From the NCBI RefSeq assembly GCF_900156745.1, contig NZ_LT707065.1, forward strand, positions 124,001 through 188,000: DNA of 64,000 nt, written 5' to 3'. Both the position numbers and the translations under genes were made by a program. Of this stretch, positions 1 to 15,280 are shown in pieces (the first letter of the stretch is position 1; each line of letters opens with the position of its first letter). Under the pieces are notes generated by a model, which ran no database searches, was not told the DNA's origin, and saw only the letters and a program-made list of their open reading frames with translations. Source of the stretch: Achromobacter sp. MFA1 R4 (GTDB lineage Bacteria; Pseudomonadota; Gammaproteobacteria; Burkholderiales; Burkholderiaceae_B).

Positions 1-3000
1 TGAGTTGGTTGTTCAGCATGCCCTGGCTGGTGACGACCACGCCCTTGGGCGTTCCCGTGGAACCGGACGTGAAGATCACGTAGGCGGCCTGGTCGCGATG
101 CGCCGGCTCACGCAGATCGGCCTCGTCGCGGGAAGCCGGCGCGTCGACGTCGTGCCGGGCCACCGTGGCGGGCAGCGCCGCGATCACATCGGCGTGGGCC
201 GCCGCCGCGCCACGATCCGTGATGACCGCGCGCGCGCGGCACAGGTCAAGGATCTGCGCCAGGCGCTGCGACGGCAGCGCCGGATCCAGCGCCAGGTAGG
301 CCGCATTCGCCTTGAATGCGCCAAGCACCGCCGCCAGCATGCCGACGCCACGCTCGGCCAGCACCACCACCACGTCGTCGCGGCGCGCGCCCCCGGCCCG
401 CAACGCGTGCGCGTGGCGGTTGGCCAGCCGGTTCAGCGCTTCGTAGCGGATCTCTCCCTGTGCATCGCGCGCGGCGATGCGCCCGGCGTGGCGGCGAGCC
501 TGCGCCTCGAACAGCGCGGCGTAACCCGCCTCGAGCGGATAGCCGGGCGTCGCGCCCCGCCCAAGCGCCAGCACGCGGGCTTGTTCAACTTCGGGCAACA
601 GCCCGATCCGCGCCAAGGGCAAGGCGGCGCTTTCGGCGAATTGCCCAAGCACATGGCGCAGGCCGTCCAGCACCCGCTGAACGGACGCCGCGTCGAACAG
701 GCCGGCGTCATAGGTCAGCTGCAACACCAACTGCTCGCCCGGCTTGACCACGACCGTCAGCGGATAGTTGGTGTGCGTGCGGGCGCCATCGGCACGCGCC
801 CCGATCGCTTGCGCGCGCGCCAGCAAGGCGCCGTCGACAGGCGCGTTTTCAAAGACGAACAGGGTATCGAACAGCGCGGTGCCGCGCGGCACGTCAGCCA
901 TGGCCTGGATCTCGGCCAGGGACAGGTGTTCGTGTTCGCGCAGCGCGGCATTGCCCGCCTGCACCGTACGCAGCCACTGCGCCACGCTGACCGGGCTGTC
1001 CGGCCCCGGCACCTCGATCCGCAATGGCAAGGTGTTGATGAACAGGCCGATCGTGTCCTGCACGCCATTCAGGTCCGTCGGCCGGCCGGCGACCGTCACG
1101 CCGTAGAGCACGTCGTCCAGCCCGGCCACGCGGGCGAGCCACAACGCCCACGCGCCCTGTGCATAGGTGTTCACCGTCAACTGCTGCCGCTGCGCCGCGC
1201 GCTGAAGCGCCGCGGTTTCGGCCAGGCTCAGCGACACCACGGCGTCCGCGGTCCGGGACTGGCCCGGCGTGGGCGCGATCCGGCCCGCCAGCGGCAAGGG
1301 CGTGACCGTGCCGAAACCGCGCAGCGCGTCGCGCCAGTAGGCGCGCGCCGCCGCCATGTCCTGCCGCCCCAGCCACGCGATGAAGTCGCGATACGGCACG
1401 GGCTGCGCCAACTGCGGCGGCTGCCCCTGTGCGAAGGCGTCGTAGGCGGCAAAGAAGTCCGCCAGCAGCAAGGACCGGCACCAGGCATCCATCAGGATGT
1501 GGTGATAGCTCAGCACCATCCGGTCGCCGTCGGCCAGCCGCGCCAGCCGGACGCGCCACAAGGGTGCAGCGGCCATGTCAAAGCCCGCCGCCAGCTCGTC
1601 CTGCAGGAGGCGGTCCAATTGCGCCAGCGCCGCCTCCACGGGCAGTTCGCGCCAGTCCAGCACCTGGACCGGCGCCGCGACCTCGCGCCGGATCACCTGC
1701 AACGGCGTCTCGCCCGCCTGCCAGGCAAAACCCGCGCGCAGCGCCTCATGGCGTTGCGCCATCAGGCCCCATGCGCGGCGCGCCGCATCCAGATCCAGGT
1801 GGCGGTCAAAGCGGTAGCGGTCCTGCATCAGGTACATGCCGGAGCCGGGATTCATCAGCGTGTGCAGCAATAGCCCCTGCTGCATGGGTGTCGGGGGATA
1901 GATGTCGGCGACATCGCGCGGGTTGGGCGCCAGACGGTCCAACTGCGCCTGGGTCAGGTCCGCCAGCGGGAAATCCGACGGCGTCAGGCCGCCCGCGCCG
2001 GGCGCGTCGACCACGTCGGCCAGGCGGGCAAGCTCGGCCACGCAGGCGTCGGCCAGCGCGCGCACCTCGACGTCATCCTGCATGGCGGCGCTGTACGACC
2101 ACGTCCATTGCAAGGCGCCATCGCGCAGCGCGACACCGATGTCCAGCACGCTGCGGCGCTCGCTGTCCGGGTCGCGTTCAGCGCCCGCCGGCTCGTCGAC
2201 CCAGGTCCAGGCGCGCGCGGCGGCGTCGGTCCGGCCCAGGTAATTGAAGGTGATGCGGGGATACGGACGATAGGCCAACGCTCGGCCGGCGTCCGTCATG
2301 GTGCGCAGCACGCCATAGCCGAGGCCCTTGTCGGGCACCGCCCGAAACTGCGCCTTGACGGCCGCCAACGCGCTGCCGGGATCTCCCGCGCCCGGGCACA
2401 GGCGCAACGGGAACAGCGAGGTGAACCAGCCGACGGCCCGGCTCGCATCCACGCCCGTGGCGTCCTCTTCGCGGCCGTGGCCCTCGACCTCCAGCAACAC
2501 GCTTTCCTGGCCCATCCAGCCGCAAAGCACCCGGGCCACGGCCGTCAGCAACAACTCGGGGGCCTGCGCCCGATACGCCCGCGCGCCGCCCGCCAGCAAG
2601 CGCGCGGATGCCGCGGGGTCCAGCTGCGCCGACACGCTGCGCTGGTCGGACACGCGGTTGGCGCCCTGCGGCCGCGCCACGGGCAGCGGCGCGTCACGAT
2701 CGCCGCAGAGGGCAAGCCATTGGGGCAATTGCGCTTGCGTGGCCGGCAACGCGCCATAGCGCGCCAGCGCCTGCGTCCAGTCGGCGAACGACACCGTGGC
2801 CGGCGGCAGGATCAGCGGCGCGCCGCGGCGCGCCTGCTCATAGGCGGTTTCCAGATCTTCCAGCAGGACGCGCCAGGACACGGCGTCCACGACCAGGTGG
2901 TGCGCCACCCACAGCAACCGGCCCGGACGGCCTGCTTGCGGCGCGATCCACGCCGCGGCGGTCACCGGCCCGGATTCCAGGTCTAGGCTGCGCTGCAAGG

Positions 3001-6000
3001 TGTCCGCCACCCGCGCCAACGCGGCCTCGACGCCGTCCCCGGACGGCGCCAATGCCAGGCGCGGGGCGACGGCGTCGGCGTCGTATTCCTGCACCCACCC
3101 CGCCCGCGGATCCTGCCGGTAGCGCAGCCGGAATGCATCGTGGTGCGCCAGTACCGCGTCCATGGCGCGTTGCAGCGCGGCCACGTCGATGTCGTCGTTG
3201 GGGCGCAGCACCACCGACTGGTTCCAGTGGCCGCGCCTGGGCACGGACAGATCGAAGAACGCGTGTTGCACCGGCGCCAGCAGGGCCGGGCCGCGGGCCG
3301 GACCCGATGCGGCCTGGGGACGCAGCGCCGATGCCGACAACGCCAGCGCGGCGATCGTCTGCCGCTCCATGACGTCGCGCGGCGCGATCTTCACGCCCTG
3401 TTTGCGCGCGGCCGCCACGATTTTCAGGGTCAGGATCGAATCCCCGCCCAGCTCGAAAAAGTTGTCATGCCTGCCGATGCTGGCCACGGCCAGCACGTCG
3501 CGCCAAATGGCGGCCAGCAACTGCTCGGTGTCGCCGACCGGCGCCTCGAACCCGCCATCGCGCTGAAAGTCGGGCGCGGGCAGCGCCTTGCGATCAATCT
3601 TGCCGTTGGCGCTGAGCGGCAGCGCCGCCAGCACCACGATGACCGCGGGCACCATGTAATCCGGCAGTTCGGCGGCCAGGGCCGCGCGCAACGCGACAGG
3701 GTCGGGTTGCCGGGCGGCGTCCCGTGGCGACACGTACGCCACCAGCTTCGTTCCGCTGGCGGCCTCATGCGCGACCGCCACCGCGGCCGCCACGCCCGGC
3801 TGCGCCGCCAGCCGCGTCTGCACTTCGCCCAGTTCCACCCGAAACCCGCGGATCTTGATCTGGTGGTCCGCCCGCCCCTGATACAGCAACTGCCCATCGG
3901 TGCGCCATGACGCCAGGTCGCCGGTGCGGTACAGGCGCGCGCCCGGCTCGCTCGCAAAGGGATCCGCGACGAAGCGGTCCGCCGTCATGCCCGGGCGGCG
4001 TACATACCCCCGCGCCAGACCGATGCCTCCCAGGTACAGCTCGCCGACGGCGCCCGGCGGGGTCAGGTTCAGGTCGGCATCCAGCACCCAGGCCTGGGTG
4101 GCCGAGATGGGTGAGCCGATGGGAACGTTCGCGCCATCCTGCGCCATGCAGCGCGACGCCGTGACGTCGATCGCGGCCTCGGTCGGACCATACAGATTGT
4201 GCAGTTCGGCCCCCGGCATGCGTTGCAGCACGTCGTCGCGCACCTCGGCGGGCAAGGCTTCGCCGCTGCACAGAATGCGGCGCAGCGATACGCAGCTTGC
4301 GGCCGCTTCATAAGCCATGAAGGCGGCAAGCATCGACGGCACGAAGTGCACGGTCGTGACGGCATGGCCGCGAATCAGCGCAACGAGGCGCTCCGGATCC
4401 CGGTGATCTCCCGGCTGCGCCATGACCAGCCGCGCGCCCGTCATCAGGGGCCAGAAGAATTCCCAGACCGACACGTCAAAGCCAAACGGCGTCTTCTGCA
4501 ACACCACGTCGCCGGCCCCCAAGCGGTACGCCTGCTGCATCCACGCCAGGCGGTTCGTCAAGGCGGCGTGCCGGTTGGCGGCCCCCTTGGGGCGGCCGGT
4601 GGAGCCAGAGGTATAGATGACGTAAGCCAGGTTTTCCCCGTGCAGCGCCACGTCCGGATCGTGCGCCGCGTCCGTGAGCGACGCGTCACGCAGATCCACG
4701 ACCGCAGGGCCTTCGGCGGACACCAGCCCATCGGGCAGGTCTTGGGCGCATAGCAGCAGCCTCGCGCCACTGTCCCGCAACATGTAGGCCAGCCGGTCGA
4801 CGGGATAGTCCAGGTCCAGCGGCACATAGGCCGCGCCGGCCTTCTGGATGGCGAGCAGCCCCACCACCATGTCCACCGAGCGCTGCACGGCGATGGCGAC
4901 CCGCGCATCAGGGCCCGCGCCCCGCGCGATCAGGTCATGCGCGCGGCGATTGGCGCGGGCATTCAGGTCGGCATAGCACAGCGACTCGTCGCCGCACACC
5001 AGCGCGATGGCGTCGGGCGTGGCGCGGGCCTGCTGTTCAAACAGGCGATGCACCGGCGCGCGCTGGACATGTTGGGTAGCGTTGCGGCTCCAGGCCTGCA
5101 CCTGCGCACGTTCCTCCGGCAAGATCAGGTCCAGGGCCGCCACGCGGCTGTCTGGCTGCGTCACCAGCGTCTCCAACACCCGCAGATAGCGCCGCCACAT
5201 CCGCGCCGCCGTGTCCTCGCCGTACAGCGCCGTGTTGAACTCCAGCCTGCCATGCAACGCCGGGGACGGCCCGGCGGCATCGTCCCACAGCAGATCCAGC
5301 GACCATTCGAACTTGGCGCTGCGCTCGGGCAGCGCCAGCCGTTCCACGTTCACGCCGGGCAAGGACAGCCCCGGACCGGCGCTGCCCACCTGAAGGCCGA
5401 ACAGCACCTGGAACAAGGGGCTGCGCGCCGGGTCGCGTACGACGTCCCGGCTTTCCAGCAATAGTTCCAGCGGCAGATCCGCATGGTTCATGGCGGCGCG
5501 CGCGTCGGCGCGCACGGCCTGGCATATCTCGCCCAGGGTGGCCGTTGCCGGCGCATTCACGCGAAACACCTGGGTCGTCACGAAAAAACCGAGCAGCTCC
5601 TGAAGCTCCGGCCGGTTGCGGTTGGCGCTGGGCACGCCCACCGCGAAGCCGGTCTGCCCGCTGAGCCGCGCCAGCAACAGTTGCCACGCCGTGAACAGGG
5701 CCACGAACGGCGTGCATTGCGACGCGCGGCAGAACGCGCGCAGCCCGTCGACCAGCGCCGCGGGGACGTCGACGTACCGCGCAGCGCCCTCGGCGCCCAG
5801 CACGGCGGGACGCGGATGGTCCGCGGGCAAGACCAGGTCTTGCAGATCATCGCCCAGGTGCGCATTCCAATGCGCCACGTGCGCCGCATAGCCGCCGGCC
5901 TGCGCATGCGCACGCTGCCAGGCAGCAAAGTCGCTGTAGCGCCGCGGCGTTTCGTTCGCGGCCGCGACGCCCGACGTGGCGATCTCGCCATAGGCCTGCG

Positions 6001-6559
6001 CCAGATCCCGCATGAAGATGGGGTTGGACCACGCGTCCGACACGATGTGATGCAGGCACCACGCCAGCACGTGGTCGTCGCTTGCCATCCTGAACACGCA
6101 CGCGATCAGCGCGGGCGCCCGGGCCAGGTCGAAGACATGGGTTGCGATCCTTGCGCAGTGCGCTTGCAGCGCGGCCTCACGCGCGCCGGGCGCCAACGCG
6201 CCAAGGTCGACCACGTCCAGCGTGAAGGCGTGGGCGGCGTCCACCCGCTGGCGCGGCTCGCCATCCTGTTCATGGAAGGTGCTGCGCAAGACCGCATGGC
6301 GGCGGGCCAGCGCGGCGAAGGCTTGACGCAACGCCTGGACGTCCAGCTTTCCCCGGAAACGCAAGGCGCGCGGCAGGTTGTAGGCGGTGGAGGCGGGATC
6401 CAGCCTCTGCAAGAACCACAGCTGCTGCTGCGAATACGACAGGGGCGCGTCGTCCCGTTCTTCGCTTGCCGGTATCGCCGAGGCGTCCAGCGTGGCGTCC
6501 TCATCGTTGTCGTCTTCGGCGAGCAAGGCTCGCAACAGGGCTTGCTGGGTATCGCTCAT
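1..6559 (-). CDS. Non-ribosomal peptide synthetase, C-A-T-E-C-A(partial), 3' end outside window
   Basis: Third megasynthase of the siderophore line. The frame is open for 2186 codons to the left edge, so the C-terminus is missing. Domains in order: condensation (HHIVSDAWS near residue 166), adenylation (TSGSTG near 650), thiolation (LGGDS near 1035), epimerisation (HHLVVDAVSW near 1216, NYLG near 1436), a second condensation (HHILMDAW near 1684), and the first part of a second adenylation domain (TSGSTG near 2164) cut before its specificity residues. Lining up A1 with GrsA-Phe gives code residues D-V-W-H-L-S-L-I-D, the known Ser code, and the E domain implies D-Ser in the product. The ATG overlaps the upstream stop as ATGA and has a GGAG nine bases upstream. 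Domain calls are seen directly; the D-Ser product is inferred. Confidence 0.96.
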   Translation of the reverse strand, partial: MSDTQQALLRALLAEDDNDEDATLDASAIPASEERDDAPLSYSQQQLWFLQRLDPASTAYNLPRALRFRGKLDVQALRQAFAALARRHAVLRSTFHEQDGEPRQRVDAAHAFTLDVVDLGALAPGAREAALQAHCARIATHVFDLARAPALIACVFRMASDDHVLAWCLHHIVSDAWSNPIFMRDLAQAYGEIATSGVAAANETPRRYSDFAAWQRAHAQAGGYAAHVAHWNAHLGDDLQDLVLPADHPRPAVLGAEGAARYVDVPAALVDGLRAFCRASQCTPFVALFTAWQLLLARLSGQTGFAVGVPSANRNRPELQELLGFFVTTQVFRVNAPATATLGEICQAVRADARAAMNHADLPLELLLESRDVVRDPARSPLFQVLFGLQVGSAGPGLSLPGVNVERLALPERSAKFEWSLDLLWDDAAGPSPALHGRLEFNTALYGEDTAARMWRRYLRVLETLVTQPDSRVAALDLILPEERAQVQAWSRNATQHVQRAPVHRLFEQQARATPDAIALVCGDESLCYADLNARANRRAHDLIARGAGPDARVAIAVQRSVDMVVGLLAIQKAGAAYVPLDLDYPVDRLAYMLRDSGARLLLCAQDLPDGLVSAEGPAVVDLRDASLTDAAHDPDVALHGENLAYVIYTSGSTGRPKGAANRHAALTNRLAWMQQAYRLGAGDVVLQKTPFGFDVSVWEFFWPLMTGARLVMAQPGDHRDPERLVALIRGHAVTTVHFVPSMLAAFMAYEAAASCVSLRRILCSGEALPAEVRDDVLQRMPGAELHNLYGPTEAAIDVTASRCMAQDGANVPIGSPISATQAWVLDADLNLTPPGAVGELYLGGIGLARGYVRRPGMTADRFVADPFASEPGARLYRTGDLASWRTDGQLLYQGRADHQIKIRGFRVELGEVQTRLAAQPGVAAAVAVAHEAASGTKLVAYVSPRDAARQPDPVALRAALAAELPDYMVPAVIVVLAALPLSANGKIDRKALPAPDFQRDGGFEAPVGDTEQLLAAIWRDVLAVASIGRHDNFFELGGDSILTLKIVAAARKQGVKIAPRDVMERQTIAALALSASALRPQAASGPARGPALLAPVQHAFFDLSVPRRGHWNQSVVLRPNDDIDVAALQRAMDAVLAHHDAFRLRYRQDPRAGWVQEYDADAVAPRLALAPSGDGVEAALARVADTLQRSLDLESGPVTAAAWIAPQAGRPGRLLWVAHHLVVDAVSWRVLLEDLETAYEQARRGAPLILPPATVSFADWTQALARYGALPATQAQLPQWLALCGDRDAPLPVARPQGANRVSDQRSVSAQLDPAASARLLAGGARAYRAQAPELLLTAVARVLCGWMGQESVLLEVEGHGREEDATGVDASRAVGWFTSLFPLRLCPGAGDPGSALAAVKAQFRAVPDKGLGYGVLRTMTDAGRALAYRPYPRITFNYLGRTDAAARAWTWVDEPAGAERDPDSERRSVLDIGVALRDGALQWTWSYSAAMQDDVEVRALADACVAELARLADVVDAPGAGGLTPSDFPLADLTQAQLDRLAPNPRDVADIYPPTPMQQGLLLHTLMNPGSGMYLMQDRYRFDRHLDLDAARRAWGLMAQRHEALRAGFAWQAGETPLQVIRREVAAPVQVLDWRELPVEAALAQLDRLLQDELAAGFDMAAAPLWRVRLARLADGDRMVLSYHHILMDAWCRSLLLADFFAAYDAFAQGQPPQLAQPVPYRDFIAWLGRQDMAAARAYWRDALRGFGTVTPLPLAGRIAPTPGQSRTADAVVSLSLAETAALQRAAQRQQLTVNTYAQGAWALWLARVAGLDDVLYGVTVAGRPTDLNGVQDTIGLFINTLPLRIEVPGPDSPVSVAQWLRTVQAGNAALREHEHLSLAEIQAMADVPRGTALFDTLFVFENAPVDGALLARAQAIGARADGARTHTNYPLTVVVKPGEQLVLQLTYDAGLFDAASVQRVLDGLRHVLGQFAESAALPLARIGLLPEVEQARVLALGRGATPGYPLEAGYAALFEAQARRHAGRIAARDAQGEIRYEALNRLANRHAHALRAGGARRDDVVVVLAERGVGMLAAVLGAFKANAAYLALDPALPSQRLAQILDLCRARAVITDRGAAAAHADVIAALPATVARHDVDAPASRDEADLREPAHRDQAAYVIFTSGSTGTPKGVVVTSQGMLNNQL

Positions 6560-9500
6560 GCGGGCTCCGTCACTTGGGCGGCCAGGGCGGCGCGCTCTTG
6601 GGGCGACAAGTTGTTCAGCTGGACGCGCAGTTGCGCGATCTGGTCCAGTTGCGCGGGGTCCTCGGCCTGCTGGCGCAAGGCGGTGGCCAGCCGCGCCACG
6701 GTGGGATGGTCGAACACCAGGCCCGGCGCCGCCTCGACGCGCAATTGCTTGCGCAACCGCGTCACCAGCTTGATGACCAGCAGTGAATGGCCGCCAAGCG
6801 AGAAGAAGTCGTCATGCACGCCAACGCTGTCGCGCTCCAGCAGAACAGCAACGCACCCCGCCAGCACCGTCTCCAACGCATCGCGAGGCGCCACCGGCGC
6901 CGTCGGCGCCGCGTCCTGGACCGCGACGACCCGCGCTTGCAGCGCATGGCGGTCCACCTTGCCGTTGGGCAGGCGTGGCAGGTCGGGCTGACGCTGGATG
7001 CGCGAGGGCAGCATCGGCGCGGGCAGCAGCGCGGCCAGCGCCGCGCGCAGGTCGGCGTCCGTCTGGGGCGGATGCGTCTCGTCCACCGTCACGCATGCCG
7101 TCAATTCGACGCCCGCCGCGCCGGGCATCGCCAGCACGGCGGCCTGTTGCACGCCGGGCAGGCTCAGCAGCGCCGCTTCGATCTCGGCCGGTTCGATGCG
7201 AAAGCCCCGGACCTTCACCTGATGGTCGGCGCGTCCGGCCAGACGGATGCCGCCGTCCGGCAGCGCGTACGCCAGGTCGCCGCTGCGATAAAGACGTTGC
7301 CCGGGCAGGTACGGATCGTCAATGAACGCGTCGTCGCCGGATGCACGCAGGTAGCCATTGGCCAGTTGCGCGCCGCCGATGTACACCTGGCCCAGCGCCC
7401 CTTGCGCCGTCGGTGTCAGGTCCGCGTCCAGCAGTCGGATGCGGCAGCCGGGCAATGCGCGCGTCAACGGCAGCACACCGCCCGCGCCGGCATCCGCGGC
7501 CGCTGTGACGGCATGGACCATGACGCCAACCGTGCTTTCCGTGGGGCCGTAATGGTTGAACAGCCGGCAATCGGGCGTCAGCTGGAAAATGCGCCGCACC
7601 AGCGCGGCGGAGGTCGCCTCGCCGCCCAGGATCACCGTACGCGGCGCCGCGGCGCCATCGCAATCGAGCAGCGCGGCCAGATGCGAGGGCACCATCTTGA
7701 TGGCATCGATGCGTTGCGCGCCAAGGAAATGCGAGAAGGACTGCGCGTCCTGCACATCCGCCTCGCCGGCGATCACCAACGCGGCGCCGTTGTACAGCGC
7801 GCCAAACAGCGCGGTGTTGCCCAGATCGGCAGCGACGGTGGCCGTCAGCGCCCAGCGGCGCGCCTGGTCCAGTCCCATGGCACGCGTAACGCCCGCGACA
7901 TAGTTCAGCAAGGCGCGCTGCCCCACCGCCACGCCCTTCGGCGCGCCCGTGGAACCCGACGTGTACAGCACATACGCGGGTTGGCGCAGCAGCGCCGCGT
8001 CGTTCAGCGCAGGGAGCGCGGCGTCGGACACGCCGGCGCCCAACGTCACCCGCGCCACGCCGTCAAAGGGCGACGCGTCCTGCGGGCGCTGCACCACGCA
8101 CGCCGCCGACGCATCCTGCATCAGCGCCGCGCAGCGCGCCTCGGGCCACTGCGGGTCCAGCGGCAAATACGCGGCGCCGCAACGCCATGCCGCCAGCAGC
8201 GCAACGATCAGGTCGGCGCCCCGCGGCAGGCGCAACGCGACGACGGCGCCTGCCGTCACGCCCTGCGCCGCCAGGACGCGCGCCGCCTGATCCACCCGGA
8301 CCGCCAGCGCCGCGTAATCCAGCGTCTCGCCCTCGTCGACGATGGCCGGCGCCGACGGCGTGCGCGCGGCCCACGCCAGCACCTGCGCCAGCAGCGGCTG
8401 CGCGCCGGCATCCCAGGTTTCGCCCGCATACAGCGCGGTATCGGGCGCGGCAGGCGGCAACAGCCTGGACAAAGGGGTTTCCGGCGCGCCGGCCGCTTGC
8501 GCCAGCACCTCCAGATACTGCGCCAGCAAGCCCCGCACGGCCGCCGCGCCATAGCGGTGCGGCGCGTAGGCCAGCTGCAAATGGGCGACCTGATCGGCTG
8601 CCGGCGTCAGCACAACCTGCAGGGCCAGATCGAAGTCCGCCGGGCCGGCGCCGCATTCCCAGCGCACGGCCGCGACGCCGGCGCCAGGCAAGCCCTGCGG
8701 CATCGCGGCGAACCCGACCTCCTGGTGCCGGCTGGCGGCATCGGCGGCAAGCGGGTAGTGTTCCTGGGCGCCGATATGCGCGAGGCGCCGCTCGGCAAGC
8801 TGCCGGGCGCAGTGTTCAAACGCATCGTCCGCCTGCCAGTCGACAGCCAGCGGCAGCACTTTCTCGTACGCGCCGACCGCGCCGGCCAGCATGTCGTAAT
8901 CGGCGCGGCAGTCGTGCCGCCAGCCGGTCACGTGACGATAGCCGCCCGTCAGCCGGCCCAGCAACGCCAGCCACGCGGCGTGCAGCACGGTTTCGACAGG
9001 CAGGTCCAGGCGCTGCGCCAGTTGCGTCACGCCATGCGCGGCCGAGGCGTCCGCGGCGCAAATCGCGAGCGCGGCGCTATCCTGCGCCGCGCCCGTCGCG
9101 CGATAGGACAGGCGCGGCGCCTCCAGACCGGACGCCTCGCCCTGCTCGCGCCAATACGCGCGCCCCGGCTCGCCCTCCGGATCGGCAGCCAGCTCCTGGC
9201 GCCACAGCACGTAGTGGGTGTAGTCGAACGGCGCGTCCTCGCCGGCATCGGGGTCCGGCATCGCGCGTGGGGCCAGGCCCGGTTCCAGCGCCCGCGCGAC
9301 GTCGTTCAGCAGTTGCAGCATCGAGCCCTCATCCGCGATGAGCGGCGTTGCGGCCAGGGCCAGCCAGCCGCCCTGCCCGGCGCCCGTGAACCAGGCGGCG
9401 TGCAGCCCCGGTTGGGCGGCGACGCGGCCATGCCAGGCCTGTACCGCGCGGTGCGGATCCTTGCCCTGGCCCGCCACGACCTCCCAGGTCCAGGCGGCAT

Positions 9501-9740
9501 CGCCGTCCGGTTGCTGACGCAGGCCCCGGTATCCCGGCACCTCGAAAAAGCGCAAGCGCAGCGCCGGATGCGAGGCGACCACGCGGTTCAACGCCGCGCG
9601 CAACGCGTCGCCGTCGCGTTCCGATGCCATCCGGGCCAGCATCAGGCGAGCGGCCGGGGCGTGCCCGGACCGGGCCAGGCATGCCCGCTGTTCGGGGCTC
9701 AGCGGCAGGAGGTCCCGCGCCGCGGTATCGGTGGCGTTGC

Positions 9741-9744
<4 letters not shown>
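6556..9744 (-). CDS. Non-ribosomal peptide synthetase, degenerate C-like (interface?) domain-A-T, predicted Asp-activating
   Basis: 1062 residues. Residues about 10-430 have a condensation-domain fold pattern, but the catalytic HHxxxDG is replaced by TPLIADE near residue 131, so normal condensation is unlikely. It is followed by an adenylation domain (TSGSTG near 593) and a carrier domain (LGGHSLL near 981). Specificity residues read by alignment to GrsA are D-L-T-K-I-G-H-V-G, one conservative swap each at positions 299 and 330 from the Asp code. The protein upstream ends in C-hydroxylase, so the two together make one split module, C-hydroxylase plus interface-A-T, that would load and beta-hydroxylate Asp. 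ATG overlaps the upstream stop (ATGA) and follows AGGAG. The interface-domain reading comes from the known siderophore beta-hydroxylase families and is an inference here. Confidence 0.95.
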
Positions 9745-14186
<4,442 letters not shown>

Positions 14187-14192
14187 CAACGT

Positions 14193-15209
14193 CTACGCCA
14201 GGCAGTCAAGGGGCTGGGCGCTTGCATCGAGGCCCGGTCGGAATCCGGATGCGGATCGGTTGCCGTGCGGCTCGGCCATCGCGACCACCACCTTGCGCGG
14301 CCCGGAGAATGGCGTGCGGGCATGCGCGACCAGCATGTTGTCCAGCATCATCACGTCGCCGTCCTGCCAGCCGAACGTGACGGTCTCGTCGGCCAGCACG
14401 GCGCGCACCTCGTCAAAGACCTCGTCGGGGATCGGCCGGCCATCGGCGTAATAGACGTTGCGCGGCAGGTTCTCGACGCCCAGGATGTCTTCCAGCGACT
14501 CGCGCACCTCGGGCTGCAGGCCCGACACATGAAATAGATGCGCCTGGTTGAACCACACCGCTTCGCCCGTCAGCGGATGATGCGCCACGCCCTGGCACAG
14601 CTGCCGCGTGCGCAAGGCGCCATCGTCCAGCCATTCCCATTCGATGCCGGACTGGCGGCAGAAGGCCTCCACCTGCGACGGTTCATCGGTGTTGAACACG
14701 TCTTGCCAGGGCAGATCGAAATCGCCGTAGTTGCGCACGTACAGCAAGCCCGCCGCGAAGCGGTCGCGGATGGCGGCGGGCATGCGGCGATAGATGTTGC
14801 GGCTGTCGGCGATCGGGGTTTCGCCGCCTTGTGACGCGGCCTTGACGCAATGGAACCAGATCTTCATCGGCCAGTCGCGCGTGTAGGCCTGTTCGTTGTG
14901 CAGGGGAATGTGCTGATGCGCCGGATACTCGGTGCTGGTGTAGACACCCGAGGACACGGCGCTACGCGGCGTGGAGGCAAATTCATAGCTCAGCAGTTCG
15001 TGGCCGAATGCCGCCGCGAAGCCTTTGAACACCTCCACCGACGGCACATCGAAGCCGCGCAGCAGGACGCCGCCGACGGTGATCAACGCGGTGTCGATCT
15101 GGGCTCGCAGGCGCGACAGGGCTATCATGACCGGTTCGCCGGCGCTGGCCGGCGTCAGCAGCAGGGGCAATTCGCTGCCTGCCGGTGCAATACGCTCGAA
15201 TCGTTCCAT
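14193..15209 (-). CDS. Stand-alone TauD/SyrP-type aspartyl beta-hydroxylase of the siderophore cluster
   Basis: 338-residue Fe(II)/2-oxoglutarate dioxygenase. It shares the whole layout of the hydroxylase domain fused to the neighbouring FAAL protein: metal motif in PLHNEQAYT, then VAHARTPFSGPRKVV carrying the distal His and the 2-oxoglutarate-binding Arg. Expected role is beta-hydroxylation of carrier-bound Asp, creating a bidentate Fe(III) ligand. As a second, separate copy it probably acts on a different residue than the fused enzyme, possibly one loaded by a module left of the window. Start ATG at 15209 has GGAAAGAG upstream; the open frame extends further but without homology. It ends six bases before the ATG of the FAAL gene. 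Family assignment is firm; the substrate is inferred from context. Confidence 0.9.
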   Translation of the reverse strand: MERFERIAPAGSELPLLLTPASAGEPVMIALSRLRAQIDTALITVGGVLLRGFDVPSVEVFKGFAAAFGHELLSYEFASTPRSAVSSGVYTSTEYPAHQHIPLHNEQAYTRDWPMKIWFHCVKAASQGGETPIADSRNIYRRMPAAIRDRFAAGLLYVRNYGDFDLPWQDVFNTDEPSQVEAFCRQSGIEWEWLDDGALRTRQLCQGVAHHPLTGEAVWFNQAHLFHVSGLQPEVRESLEDILGVENLPRNVYYADGRPIPDEVFDEVRAVLADETVTFGWQDGDVMMLDNMLVAHARTPFSGPRKVVVAMAEPHGNRSASGFRPGLDASAQPLDCLA

Positions 15210-15280
15210 TGCTCTCTTTCCACAGTAATTGGGCGCCCGCGGCGCCCGACTGCCCTTGTGCGAAAGGCGACGCCGCGCCT

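Noticed and set aside
5-1873. 622-codon plus-strand open frame at the left edge
   Set aside because: Antisense of the C-A part of the NRPS, which has complete domain motifs on the minus strand.
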